A stretch of 64,000 nucleotides of DNA. Source: Alisma plantago-aquatica. Taxonomy: Eukaryota > Streptophyta > Magnoliopsida > Alismatales > Alismataceae. Both the position numbers and the translations under genes were made by a program. Under the pieces are notes generated by a model that was not told where the DNA came from, did not search any database, and was given only the letters and a program-made list of their open reading frames with translations. The stretch is taken from contig OY856414.1 of assembly GCA_963693085.1 (NCBI GenBank), positions 262,412,001 to 262,476,000 on the forward strand, in the 5' to 3' direction. Below, piece after piece: positions 1 to 12,000 of the stretch (positions are counted from its first letter, which is position 1; every line of letters starts with the position of its first letter).

Positions 1-1285
1 AACCCTAATAATGTATGTTTCCTTGAGACATATATCCATCTTTAGCATCAGTACTTGGTGGATGGTGAAACGAGTATTTCTTGTAAGAAACTTAGATCAC
101 ATATTTTTTAATATGCGGTTGTGCAAGTTGAGGATATATCCTTGAATCCAAAAACACAATTTTGTAGGATGATTGTGGTCATACCCTGGTAGGAGAATGG
201 TTGAGGTTGTATCTCAGATGATATGTTTTCAGGGATGGTTGTGATCATACCCTGGCGGGAGTATGGATGCAGTCGTATCTCACTAGTGTTGTGCCTATAT
301 ACCAAGGTGGACTAGGCTGATTTGCAGTTTGACTCTATATGTCACTGCAATGGACTCAGACTGACTGAGGGTGTGGGATATCATAGGAGTCTGACTCTCC
401 TAGATCTTGTATGTCACTAATTTTGACATAGCAGTGGTCAGTTGGAGCATGAGTGGTATACCTCATCTCCATAGGGCATAATAAAAGATGTAACACAACC
501 GTATGGCATATTTGATTAGGGTCAAATATGATTCATATTGGATGACCCTTTGCCTTGTCTCTTATAAGATTTGGTTGATAGTGGTTATTCATGTTCTTCA
601 TATTAATTCAGAAAATATAAGATGCTATACTACTCAGTTGTAGTTGTTTAAACTGCTTAATATGTGCTATTAGTTTTGTTTATATCATTTAGCTAAATCT
701 ACTCATCCTAATAATTATGATATCTTCCTGCTTTAGTATATTTGTGCTTATCATAGTTGTTGGCGGAGAGTTATATCTATCTCTGGGACGTTGGTCTCAC
801 CCCATGGGTTTCTACATCTTTTCGGTGGTCGTGCACGATGAGGTATAGATTGTGTGGTGGAGGCTGAGCAACAAGAGGAACAATAGTTGTTGAAGGTTGG
901 AAATGCTACTAGTGTTTTGTAGTAGAGTCCTATGTACCATCCATGTACTCTCAGGTCCTTGGGGGTGTTTTGTAGACATTCTACATAGATACGAGTTTTT
1001 GGCAGTATGCCATGGTGGTATAGATATGACTTGTATATGTGAACAAGTTATCATATGTAATAGGTTTGTGGCAAGTTAGCCACTGAATAGTGATATGTAA
1101 TATCTCCTGGAATGATACATAATATAGGTGGCATAGTTTTGGACTCATATGTAATATGTTTCAACCTTTTGTGGTTATATGAAATCGGTTTTTAATTTAC
1201 CATATTTGGTGGTAATGTGGTTGTTTCTTAGTAATTCTGCATTTTGTTTTGAGTTGTCTCATTTTGTTGTGATCGATGTGTCACA
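1..1285 (+). mobile_element. Gypsy LTR fragment, 3' part (element F)
   Basis: No gene is seen here. The stretch reads on the plus strand like the last third of a Tekay-like LTR. It has the block 'ggatggtgaaac' near 60, the block around 'gagttatatct...gggacgttggtctcacc' near 768-802 that recurs in every Gypsy LTR of this window, and the terminal 'gtgtcaca' near 1278-1285. The same blocks occur on the minus strand of 17923-19150 and on the plus strand of 58870-59500. No PBS follows; instead minus-strand protease sequence begins. The simplest reading is the 3' LTR of a plus-strand element lying mostly to the left of the window and inserted into element A. Confidence 0.7.
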
Positions 1286-1743
1286 CATAGGAAGAATCTT
1301 CCTATTTCCTTTGAAGATCCACAAAATGTCTCCATCATGGAACACCGCCACCTTAGAACTACAGTCCAAAACAACCTTATACTTCTCCAAAGTATCCATC
1401 CCTAGTATCACATCAAATCCATGCATGGAAAGTGGCATAAGATCCATTTGAATTTTGCATCCTAAGAAAGAAAGAACACAATACAAACACACCTCTTGCA
1501 ACTACATGGAACCAACGAGAGGAATTTCAAGCAAAAAGCTATCATATTTACTACAAATAGGTATATAAAACTACTAATCACCTCTCTGGTGATAAAAGAG
1601 TGTATCACACCGAGGTCAACCAAAATAGATACAAAAAAAGATGTAGATAAGTCAGAATGAAAAAGTCCTCTCTGACCTATAAAGACTTGTGGATTGACCA
1701 CTCCCTCCGACTGACTCATAGTGTAGAATCTAGCTATCACCAA
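1286..1743 (-). pseudogene. Aspartic protease remnant of element A
   Basis: This is a minus-strand Ty3/Gypsy retropepsin that would cut the Gag-Pol polyprotein. It is split over two frames. The upstream frame has the active-site region as VDLGVIHSFITREV, where related elements have an Asp-Ser/Thr-Gly type motif. The downstream frame has MHGFDVILGMDTLEKYKV and WIFKGNRKILPMC, which match the same region of element B at 9280-9420. A frameshift near 1480 and the abrupt join to a plus-strand LTR at about 1285 make it non-functional. Reverse transcriptase and integrase of A are not in the window. Confidence 0.8.
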
Positions 1744-2344
1744 TTGTCATCCTCTACCTCTGCTAGCTGGTCTAGATGACCACACATGTAATGTCTGACC
1801 ATGTCCTCTACTACCACCACCATTGTTGAACTGTTGTTGTGAACCTCGCTAACTCTATCTTGTATGATGTGTCACATCCTCATCCTTCATAGGATAAGCC
1901 CACCTGATATATCCTACTTGTCCACACTTGTGACAAGTCCTCAAATCATATTGTGGCCTAGATAGCCCTATCACTAACAAAGACGTTGCACTTCATGTTC
2001 CTACTGGCAGAAAACTGTGACCTCTTCTCTTGCTCATAGACCACTGTGACGAAACTCCTGATATCGGTTCAGAGAAAGTTGACCTCTTCTGTGACTATAG
2101 TGATGAAAACCTTGGCTTCTTAAATCCTCCAAACGACTGCCCCTGAAACTGAAATGGCCTCTTCTTAGCATTGGCTCCACACTTCTCAATGGCATACATC
2201 TCTATCCTTCTCATGGACTCCACAAAGGTGGTAAACCTCTCTCTATTCTCCAAAGAAGATGCTACCATAGACAACTCCATGCTCATACCCTTCTCGAACT
2301 TGCAGATCCTCTCCTTATCCATCGATGCCATATGAGGATAAAAC
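1744..2344 (-). pseudogene. Gag C-terminal remnant of element A (with decayed zinc knuckle)
   Basis: Minus-strand gag of a Tekay-like Gypsy element. Positions 2344-2095 encode FYPHMASMDKERICKFEKG and a following KKRPFQFQGQ stretch, matching element B gag at 8390-8600. Further on, about 1946-1905, the zinc knuckle reads CHKCGQVGYIRWAY: the two first Cys remain, but the His and the last Cys are both Tyr. Both changes are C:G to T:A transitions in the codons, as expected for old methylated DNA. The 5' end is cut exactly where the LTR of element B begins. The gag start of the same element is at 17806-17630. Confidence 0.75.
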
Positions 2345-3744
2345 TGTAACATCCCTGACCTGGATTATACTCTAACCCTAGATGCTTTGCTTAAAAATGT
2401 TGATTATATGCTTGTTTATATTTCTTAGAAAGTAATTAAGGCTCATGAGGAACTTATATTTCAATTTTAGTCCTTTTTGAATAATGTTGAAGCTTTGTTT
2501 TGTTAGTTTCAGACTAAAGTGCAAATTACCCAAGTTGAGGGGTTAAATTGCAAATTGTACATGATAAAATGTTCCTCAGATGTTGAAGAATCATGATAAT
2601 GAGAATGATGCAGTGGTATGGTTTCCACAAGCTTGAGCACCAAGATAGAGCTTGCTGAGCAATCCTTGTGCATTAAACCCTAGTTTTGGTGTAATGTGCA
2701 ATTTACCCAAAACCCAGGGTTCAATATGCAAAATACCACTTCTAGAGGGTCCCCCATGTTTCTTGGCATCATGTAGAGCAAATAAAATGAGAGGGGCACC
2801 TCATTTGAATTATTTTGGAGGAGAGAGAATCTTGATATTAAAATAATCAAGATTTAAGCATAAATGGAACTTTAATTCAATTTAATGCAAAAAGAAATAT
2901 ATTAATTGAAGAATCCTTCAACCAAAAGTTGAGGTATGAATTTTTAAAGGGTTGGACGATCTTGTGCCTTGAAAATGCACGAAAAGATCTTGACTGAGTG
3001 GAGACTCCACTCACATTAAGTTAACAAAAAGTAATATCCACTAAAATAGGATATTAGTATGATATGTTTAAGGTGCGTAATTCCTTTTCTTTTAATTATT
3101 GGATAATGATGAGGTTTTGCAAAAGTATTAATATTGATTCGTGGCCAAGGAGTTGAGGGGGATATGTTCCAACAATTTTGGGAATTAAAGGAATTAATTC
3201 CATTTTCTCTTTCCTTGGATTTCCTTATACATATCTCATTTTCCTACCCACCTAAGGATCTTTTTCAGAATTCCTTTTCTCTTCTTGCTTTGGATGACCA
3301 AAAGAGAGCTTAGGAGCAGGAGAAGGACGACCCCCAACCTGTTGGTAAGTTCTTGATCTTATTTCACCTCAGTTTCATGGTGAAAATCTTAAAACAATGC
3401 ATGATTTCTTCTCTATTTCACTCCCTCTTCAATCCTAGCCAAACCTTTCATCCAAAAAGCTTGAGAACATACCTTGGGCAGTTGCAAAAGCTTCTTCCAC
3501 CATTTTTGACGTGAAGCACCAAGCTTTGAAGCTCAATTGGAGGCGGGTTATATAACTCAAACCCTTAAATATTGTTATTGCTTTGAAATCTCCATGATTT
3601 GTTGAACATTTTGTTCTATTTTGCAATTCCTTTTATCCATTGATGTAAATACCATGAAAACGGAAGTAATCTTTGAAGGAATGAAGGTAGATGATGATAA
3701 TATCATCTTGGGCATGCAATCCAACAATTTTTTCCCTTGCAAAC

Positions 3745-4870
3745 GGTTTTGAAGATATTGCTCCAAACTGTTTGGAGACCAAACGGTTTCCAAACCGTTT
3801 GGGATTTGGAATCCCAAACTGTTTAAGAAGTTTGACCATTTGGATGGGTTGACCATTTGAGGTCAGAACCCTAGAACATGTTGGATAAGTATCTAATGAT
3901 TCCAATTGATTAAACTAATGAATAGACAATCATCTAATTGGAAACCCTAATCGGGTTAAGTGCTGATTTTGCAATTGACTAATGTAACTCTTTGGGTTGA
4001 TTAACCCAAACAGTCTCAATACCATTTGGAGATCACCCAAATGGTCTCAATACCATTTGGAGGTCACTCAAGACCACTTGTAGGTCTAGGGTTGAGTATG
4101 TTTGAGTAGTTGAAGATCCAAAGATATCAAGTTGTAATGCAATCAATAACTAGATCGATGAGCAATCCAATGATGCAAACCCTAATTGAACTTCACCAAT
4201 TTTGATGATGGATTGGGCAAACGGTCTCAATACCGTTTGGAGGTCATCCAAACGACCTCAAGTCCGTTTGAGGTCAGGTCATGCCCAATTTGAATGATGT
4301 TCCAATAATTCCAAAGCAATTAGTGACACAATGTCTAATATTGAAAGCTCATCAATTTCAACCCTAATTCAATTGGGTTCAAAACCCTAATTGATGACCA
4401 ATTGAAGTTTTGATCAATTGAAGGATGATTTATTATCTGAATTGAAGCATGATTCTTAAGTTCAATTGATGAGTAATTATATGGATTTAATTAATGAAGG
4501 AGTTAACAATGGAAACCCAAAATCGATTTGAGTGGTTGAGACCATTCTTGGTCTAATCGATTTTGAGGAGTTTTGGACCAAAGAGTCTCAAGATCATTTG
4601 AGTCCAAACAATCCCAAACCGGTTGAGACTCAAACGGTTTCAACATCAACTTTGTCAATCGGTTTCAACATCAACTTTGTCAAACAGTTTCAACATCTAC
4701 TTTAGCAAATGGTTTCAAGTACCTACTTTGCTAAATGGTTTCAAGTGTTAAACCTAGACCGTTTGATGGTTATCCTTGCAAGACCGTTTGAGTTTTGGTT
4801 GGTCAAGACTGTTTGGGGTCTAAGTGACCAAGACTGTTTGGAAGTAATTAACCCTAAACTGCATGGACAC
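3745..4870 (+). repeat. Palindrome cluster in 5' LTR of B (decayed copy)
   Basis: Repeated half-sites AAACGGT and ACCGTTTGG occur, often facing each other with CTCAA between them. Many copies are damaged at the CpG: AAATGGT, AAACAGT and CCATTTGG are frequent. The same positions in the other LTR of this element (13900-15000) more often keep the CG. The spacing is irregular, roughly 25-40 bp. Function is not known; clustered palindromes suggest binding sites. Confidence 0.8.
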
Positions 4871-5179
4871 TTAAGGTGCTTAAAGATCAATTGTATAATT
4901 GAACATTATATGATGTGAACCAAAGGTGATTATAGTGATGTACCCTTAATAAGATAGGATGATTAATACCTTGTGAATGATTAATCCTTAATGATTAAGG
5001 AAGTAATGACATAATACATGGTGTCAACTCTTCATCCAAGATGAGTTGACCTAATCCAATCAAGTCTGATGCAAATATCATTTTATAATAAATGAGAGAG
5101 AGGACTTCCTACTTGGATGATTATCATGCAGAGGTTAAGTCTCAACACTTTCAATATATATGAATGTGTAATTAGGGTA

Positions 5180-5760
5180 TGATTCTTGATAAAGTGATCA
5201 TGAACCCTAATTAAGAAAGTTAATGAGTCCTAACCCTAATTGAGGGCACTAATAGGTGAAACCCCAAACTATGGTAAAGGACTAACCCTAATTGAAGGCA
5301 ATAATAGGTGAAACCCTAATATATGGTAATGGTATGACCCTAATTTAGGGTAATGACATGAGAAACCCTAATTCAGGGTATTTTAATAATAAACCCTGAT
5401 TGAATAAGAATAGTAAACCCTAATTGAAGATGATGTTATGAGAAACTCTAATCGAGGGTGAAACCATATGAAACCCTAAGTGAGGGTGATGTCATGTGGA
5501 ATCCTAAATAAGGTTAAGGTTAAAATGAAACCTTAAAGCAATTATGAGATGTAAAATTTAAGTCAAGGTAAGGCCATGTGCTGGTATGTGACACTTTGAT
5601 ATGAGATCCTATACTATTATAGGATAAAGATATGTGGAGCCCTAATCATGGGTTGTAATGTATGAAACCCTAATTTTGGGCAATATGATGATAGATCATA
5701 ACCCAAACCTAGGTAATTAGATAATGTATTCCTAATTTATATAATTTCGGAAATCCTAAC
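5180..5760 (+). repeat. Telo-box-rich block in 5' LTR of B
   Basis: About ten copies of AACCCTAA or AAACCCTAA lie in some 500 bp, separated by 20-60 bp of unrelated sequence. AAACCCTA is the plant telo-box, a cis-element of known promoters and a docking site of TRB proteins. It is not a telomere, since the words are dispersed and not in tandem. A matching block is at 15290-15830 in the other LTR. Confidence 0.7.
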
Positions 5761-7658
5761 TCAAAGAAGGGAATAATGATGTTACCCATATAATGCATTG
5801 TGCTAATTTGTAATTGATATAGTTGTTATCATGTGCACTAATTATGCAGGTTTCATGAGATGGTGGTCATGGCCAGGTAAGAGCTATGATATTTTACTAT
5901 TGAAATTGCTTTATGGGATTTGTGAGCCATAACATGTTGTATTACCTTGTGAGAGGTAACAAGAGATATTATTGGGCTTTAAGAGCCATGTGAAATACCT
6001 GCATTGCAAATATTATGTTTACAATGGTCAGATGACCTGAAAGAATTGAGTTATCTGATAAGTTGGTAACAAGTATTTGATGATTTGAGGGTTTAAATAC
6101 CCATATTTCATAATCATGATGATAATATGATAAGGGATGAGAATACCCTGATGTGATAAGGGATTGAGATCCTAATGTTTAACAAAGCTTTCTTTGAAAG
6201 GAACTTGATAGAAACAGTATTCATTCTTTATAGAAATTATTATAATGATTCATGTTTGAATACATGTTTGATGCTAAAAGAATATTGTAATGTACTTAAT
6301 TAATCAAGTGAAATAATATCATGTAGAACCTTGACCACAGATCCATCATCGTCAGTAGTTTGGTGATGGTGAAACATGTTTTTCTAAGGGAACTCCTGGA
6401 GGGCATACTTTTGAGTATGTAGGGGTTATGGGCACGAATGTCCTTATGCCCTAATGAAGGAAGTGATGTGAGGTAAACATTAAATCTCTCAATCCATCAT
6501 TATATGTGACGGATGGATGTATCACTAATCTCCCAAATGTCGGGATGGATGTACCATTAATCCCCCGATGATCTTAATGCCAAATCGATGTGAGATAAAT
6601 ATAATATGTCTCGATTGCGAAGAAAGTACATCATGCCACTGTAACTCAAATAGTGAAGTTGCCGGTATACCCTAGAAAGCTATTTGGTAGAGACACAAGA
6701 TGTCCTACAGTTGGTCCTCACACTGACTGAGGAAGATGAGGTCATGGAAATCCGGCTCTTCTATTGATCTATGTATGGTACTGATTTTGATTTCGCAATG
6801 GTCGGTTGGAGTATGAGCGGTATACCTCATCTCCTCAGGGCATTAAGTATGATTGTAAAATGTAATCAGTCGTATACCATATTTACTTAAGGTTGGAATA
6901 CGAGAATCATTGGTTGATTTTACTTTGCATACTATGTTCTAAATAGACATATGTTATTTATGCTCTTCTATTTCTCATTGGATAAGTAACATCCTGAATT
7001 ATCAAGATATAACTAAAAGGACTTGAATAAAGATTACTGCTCAAATCTGTTTATTTACAGAATTATCTATTATTAAATGCTTATGATTCTTCTACTCAAT
7101 TATATCCTATTAGTTGCAATAATAATGTTTCTGGCGGAGAGTTATATCTCTCGCTGGGACAATTTTCAATTGTCTCACCCTCGTGGGATTCAACTGTTTA
7201 GGTAGACGCAGAAGAGGTAGGAACCCCATAGGAAGGGAAGATCAACAGCCGCAGCAGAACCAAGGACAACAGTGAATTCTCATGTGGAGACACTGATTGT
7301 CGTGTCATGTATATAGAGAGTCCTATGTGTCGTATCTATACTCTCAGGTCCTAGGAGTCAGTAGTTAGTTTAATGTCGATATGAGATTTTGGCTTGATGC
7401 CTCGAGATTTTTATACTGCCTTTGTATAGCTTAACAGGGCAGTTGATGCTTGTATCTTTCGAGAAAGAGATGATACAGAGATGTACTGATGAACCAGAAT
7501 GTAAATAACTTACTTTGGTTCTTTATGAAAAGAGTTTTTTAGTTATGGATCTCTTTGTAAGAAGTTTTAAATTTTTAGTGATTTTCAGTATTCCACTGCT
7601 AATGGCTGCTTCCACATTAATCTTAATTGATGTTTGGAAACAGACGTCACAATTTAGT

Positions 7659-7670
7659 TGGTATCAAAGC
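7659..7670 (+). other. Primer binding site of element B (tRNA-iMet type)
   Basis: TGGTATCAAAGC lies 7 bp after the LTR end and matches the complement of the 3' end of initiator tRNA-Met (TGGTATCAGAGC) with one change. This fixes the LTR end and the plus orientation of the element. Confidence 0.85.
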
Positions 7671-7786
7671 TCTAGGTTTTCTGAGTCTACAGAGACATAG
7701 GATTAAGGTTGTTGAGTCTGTTCTAGTATATTCTAGTTTATCTGATAGTGTCTTCTGTTCATATAGGAGGAGAAAAAGAACTAAAG

Positions 7787-8818
7787 ATGTCTGGATCACA
7801 CAATGAACATGCTACCGAAAGCAGCATTGCTGCACCAGGAGGAGGTGCAAGAGATCATGATAGGGAGGAGCATGTACCTGAACAACCCCAGTTCAACCAA
7901 GCTGATATGGGGAACCCAACCTTCCAAGCTATGTTTGGGCAGTTTATAGCAGCTATGACCCATATGACTGACAGGATGCCACTACCTGCACCTAGGGCAC
8001 CTACTCACCCTGAAGGACATGGAGCTGACAAGACATTTGAACGACTTCGCCGGGTTGGATCCATAGAATATGTTGGTATTGCTGACCCAGCAGACGTAGA
8101 CATGTGGTTGACTGAGCTAGAGAAGGCCTTCAAAATCCTTAACATCCCAGAAACTGAGAAGGTTAGACGCTATGTATACCTTCTTAAAGGGAGTGTTGGT
8201 CATTGGTGGACTATAGAAGAAGGCAAGAGGCCGGGTGTGGAGATCCGATGGGAAGTGTTCCGATGATAATTCGTCAATAGATACTTTCCTAAGATGTTTC
8301 TAGATGAGAAGATCTCTCAGTTTGAGAGATTAAGGCAAGGACAAATGAATGTTAGCGAGTTTGAGGCTAAGTTCATGGAGCTTCTGAGGTTCTATCTGCA
8401 TATGGCAACTACCAATGAAGAGAGGATACAACATTTTGAGAAGGGGTTGAATGCCGATTTGACCACTCCTATGTCCTCTTTAGAGAATGGGGAGAGGTTT
8501 GCTACCTTTGTAGAGTCTGTCAGACGTAGAGGTCGGTGACTGAGAAGCGACAGACTAAGAGAAAGAAAGTATATCCTCAATTTCAAGGACCCTTGTCCAA
8601 AAGTTTTAAGAAACCGAGGTTCTCTACACCAATCGCACCACCAAGGTTTAATACCCAAACGCAATGGATGTCTAATAGGGGTAGAGGCCGTAGTTTACCA
8701 CCAGAAAGAGCCCACAACGCATCATCAGTATCGGTAACAGGACCATCTAGACCACAACCTTGGAACAGAGGTTGCTTTATATGTGGAAAGATGGGGCATC
8801 TGATGAAGGATTGTTGAG
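7787..8818 (+). pseudogene. Gag of element B, broken
   Basis: The structural protein starts at ATG 7787 (MSGSHNEHATES), the same start context as element A's MSGERE. The capsid region follows (around ADPADVDMWLTELEKAFKIL, then GSVGHWW). Two adjacent stops come just after 8263; the same frame continues with FLDEKISQFERLRQG and FEAKFMELLRFYLHMAT, typical of Retrotrans_gag. A stop/frameshift lies near 8537. The zinc knuckle CFICGKMGHLMKDC is intact (CX2CX4HX4C, near 8773-8814) but is followed at once by TGA. In the family, Gag packages the RNA in cytoplasmic particles. This copy cannot do so unaided. Confidence 0.85.
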
Positions 8819-9021
8819 CCAGAGAAGAAAGTGTGACTCAACCTCAGAGGCAGAGTCAGCAAGGCTCTCAGAGGTGACATTTTCCAAGTGGAGCTAGAGG
8901 ACGTGTACAAGCGTCCCAAGCTGGATCATCGACACCTAGCAATTGAGCACTGAGTCAACCACAAGCGACAGCGAGATTCTATGCGATGAATTAGCCTGAT
9001 GTAGTAGTCAACCCTAGGGTT
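8819..9021 (+). pseudogene. Gag-protease linker of element B
   Basis: This stretch continues the coding region after the zinc knuckle. Fragments rich in Gln, Ser and Arg are seen (for example around QRQSQQGSQR), as usual in the linker of Tekay-like polyproteins, with several stops. No domain is recognised. Confidence 0.5.
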
Positions 9022-9531
9022 GTGGCAGGTCAGATGGAGCTATTTTATTCTGATATGTATACATCCTACATCGTATCTATTTTCATTTATCTGGGTGCTA
9101 TGCACTCTTTCATCACTAAAAGAGTGATTCTTGACTGCAATATGACAGTTGGTCATAGGGTAGAGAGTTTGAAGTTAGAAACTCTTTTGATGGGATCTAC
9201 AGTATTGCGGGAAGTGTGTTCTTCCTGCACCCTTTTCTTTTCCAAACATCGCATTCAAGTGGATCTTATACCGCTTGAAATGCATGGGTTTGATATAATC
9301 CTTGGGATGAACACCCTAGAAAAGTATAAGGTTGCCTTGGATTGTGAGTCCAAGCAAGATGTGTTCACAGATGATAGTGACACATGGATCTTTCAAGGAG
9401 ATAGAAAGATTCTACCAACCTGTCTTGTGTCAGCTATGGTAGCTAAGAAGTTGATGAGGCAAGGATTTTTAGCATTCTTAGCACATGTGGTAGATACCAC
9501 TATGGAGAGTTCTAATCCTTCTGAAGTTTGA
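9022..9531 (+). pseudogene. Aspartic protease of element B, active site lost
   Basis: This is a retropepsin domain of the Gypsy Pol. The active-site region reads IYLGAMHSFITKRVI; the position expected to be the catalytic Asp is Tyr. The later conserved parts (MHGFDIILGMNTLEKYKV, then WIFQGDRKILPTC) are clear. The frame ends in a TGA at 9529, and the same frame goes straight on into the reverse transcriptase, so protease and RT were one polyprotein. The loss of the Asp alone would abolish cleavage. Confidence 0.85.
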
Positions 9532-10338
9532 ATAGTCAGGGAATTTGAAGATGTGTTTCCTGAAGAACTTCTAGGTGTACCTCTGCCCCGAGAGATTGAT
9601 TTTGAGATTAATCTAATTTCGGGCACACAACCTATAACACAAACCCTGTATAGAATGGTGCCTGCTGAGATGGGAGAGCTTAAGAAGCAGTTGCAGGAGT
9701 TGCTTGAGAAAGGTTTTATCCGACCGAGTACTTCACCATGGGGTGCTCCGGTCCTCTTTGTTAAAAAGAAAGATGGATCGATGCGGTTATGCATTGGTTA
9801 CATGCAATTGAATAAAGTAACCATAAAGAACTACTATCCCTTACCAAGGATCGATAACTTGTTTGATCAGTTGCATGGTGCAACTATCTTTTCTAAGATA
9901 GATATGAGGTTGGGATACCATCAATTGTGTATTAAGGAGGGTGACATACCTAAGCCTGCCTTTAGGACAAGGTATGGTCACTATGAGTTCATAGTTATGT
10001 CGTTTGGACTAACTAATGCACCAGTTGCATTTATGGAACTCATGAATAGAATCTTTTGACCTTTTCTTGATCAGTGTGTAGTAGTCTTCATAGATGACAT
10101 CTTGATCTACAGTAGAGATGCTCAACAGTATGAACAACATCTCTGTCAGGCATTGACTTTGCTAAGAGAGCATAAGTTGTATGCTAAGTTTAGCAAATGT
10201 GAATTCTGGTTACCGAGAGTTTCTTTTCTTAGACACGTAATATCTGCCTCAGGTATTCGTGTTGATCCTAAGAAGGTAGAATCTGTCCTGTAATGGGAAC
10301 AACCTAAGACACCAATAGAGATATGTAGTTTCTTAGGG
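9532..10338 (+). pseudogene. Reverse transcriptase of element B, with stops
   Basis: The reverse transcriptase copies the element RNA. Recognised parts are [14 protein letters not shown], then [20 protein letters not shown], then [12 protein letters not shown] with its Asp, then [12 protein letters not shown], and the catalytic FIDDILIYS with both Asp at 10093-10098. In-frame stops are at 10057 and about 10291. The frame is otherwise kept from the protease to RNase H. All catalytic Asp remain, so damage is by stops rather than by loss of the core. Confidence 0.9.
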
Positions 10339-10866
10339 TTGACAGGCTATTACAGGATGTTCATTAAGAACTTCAGTTCTATAGCTTTACCCCTAACCAA
10401 GTTGACAAGGAAAGAGGTTCTTTTTGTTTGGAATGACAAGTGTCAACATTCTTTTCAGTTGTTGAAAGAAAGGTTGACAAGTGCACCCGTACTGGTGTTA
10501 CCTGAGCAAGGAAAGGGGTACATAGTTTTATGTGATGCATCTAAGAACGGTTTAGGATGTGTGTTGATGCAAGATAAACAAGTGGTTTCTTTTGCTTCTC
10601 GACAACTTAAGAAAAATGAGGAGAATTATCCTACACATGATCTAGAACTAGCTGTTGTGGTACATGCTTTGAAGATCTGAGACATTATCTTTATGGAGAG
10701 ACATTCCAGATTTTCACAGACCATAAGAACCTAAAGTATATCTTCTCACAGCATGAGCTAAACATGAGGCAACGCCGTTGGATGGAGTTAATCAAGGACT
10801 ACGATTGTACAATTGATTATCATCCAGGGAAGGCTAATGTGGTTGTTGATGCTTTAAGTAGAAAAT
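10339..10866 (+). pseudogene. RNase H of element B, frameshifted
   Basis: RNase H would remove the RNA strand of the RNA-DNA hybrid. The frame begins with [14 protein letters not shown], the RT-RNase H connection, then [14 protein letters not shown] (catalytic Asp) and [18 protein letters not shown] one-base loss at about 10676 gives a stop and moves the rest to another frame: [13 protein letters not shown] with the next Asp and DALSRK at the end. Family order and spacing are normal. Confidence 0.85.
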
Positions 10867-12000
10867 CAGCAACACCAGCCTTAGATAAAGCACAGTTGAA
10901 TTCTTTAGTGTGCTCTAAGATAGATATGTTCATATCCTTGAGGCAAAACAATGTACAGTTTAAAGTATCATTGTTATCCAGGTTGTTAGCTGAAATGCAC
11001 ATAAAACCAACTCTGAGACAGCAGATTAAAGAAGCACATCAAGCTTATGTTGTAGTTTAGCAGATTAGGTCAGAGTATGGTAGTGAGAAACGAGATGGAT
11101 TTCATGAGTCAGAGGACCAGGTAGTCTGTTACCATGGTAGGATGGTAGTACCTGATACCAATGACTTGAGAGAGTTAGTTTTGGAAGAAGCTCATTCTTT
11201 GATGTATGCTATGCATCCAAGAAGCACCAAGGTGTATCATAACCTGAAAGATATGTATTGTTGGCCTGGTTTGAAGAAAGACGTTGTTGAGTTTGTTATG
11301 TGGTGTTCGGTGTGTCAGCAGGTTAAAGTTGAACATCAAAAGCCCGCAGGAACAATGCAACCTTTGCCTATACCTCAGTGGAAATGGGATCATGTCACCA
11401 TGGAATTTTTGGTTGGTTTTCCTAGAACAACCAAAGGTCATGATTCCATATGGGTGATAGTTGATAGGTTGACAAAGACAGCACATTGCATACCTGTCAA
11501 AACAACCTATACCGCTGAGAAGTTGGCACAGTTATATGTAGATGAGATAGTACGATTGCACGGGGTTCCAGCTACAATCGTTTCTGATAGAGGTCCCCAG
11601 TTCATGAGTCATTTTTTGGAACGACTTCATAAAGCTTTGGGTATGCAGTTAAGGTTTAGTACAACCTTTCACCCTTAGACAGATGGACAATCTAAAAGAA
11701 CCATACAAACCTTGGAGGACTTTTTTAGGGCATGTGTCCTTCAATTTGTAGGAAGTTGGGATCTACACCTGAGCTTAATAGAATTTGCTTACAATAATAG
11801 CTATCAGCGCAGTATTGACATGGCACCATATGAAGCATTATATGGAAGATGATGTAGATATCCTTTATGTTTGTATGAAACTGGAGAAAATCAAATTTTA
11901 GGTCCTGAGCTAGTGCATCAGACAACTGAGAAGATTAAAGTAATACAACAACAGTTAAAGACTGCATAAGATAGATAGAAATCATACGCCGACAAATCAT
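10867..12000 (+). pseudogene. Integrase of element B, with catalytic changes
   Basis: This integrase would insert the cDNA. The zinc-binding part shows His at HSLMYAMHPRSTKVYH and CSVCQQVK. In the core, the position expected to be the first Asp reads MEFLVGFP (Glu), the second Asp is kept in IVSDRGPQF, and the third position reads [12 protein letters not shown], with Lys where the family has Glu. An amber stop near 11677 stands at a position where relatives have Gln. Further stops are at about 11850 and 11967. Two of three catalytic residues are changed, so it is inactive even apart from the stops. Confidence 0.85.

Larger units (their letters stand above)
2345..7651 (+). repeat. 5' LTR of element B (5.3 kb)
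   Basis: It begins TGTAACATCC and ends GACGTCACA just before the PBS. At about 5307 bp this is very long for an LTR. It holds no protein gene. In order it carries: A+T-rich leader with a candidate splice donor (GGTAAGT, 3344), a TATA-like TTATATAAC near 3549, a cluster of AAACGG/CCGTTT palindromes (about 3745-4870), a telo-box-rich block (about 5180-5760), a candidate splice acceptor (TGCAGG, 5850), and a final part shared with all Gypsy LTRs of the window. The short reading frames inside it look like chance frames. Confidence 0.92.

Noticed and set aside
5180..5760. Interstitial telomere
   Set aside because: AAACCCTAA words are dispersed with unrelated spacers, and they recur inside each LTR copy.
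7515..7700. Small membrane-like protein before gag of B
   Set aside because: It spans the LTR end and the PBS, so it is a chance frame.
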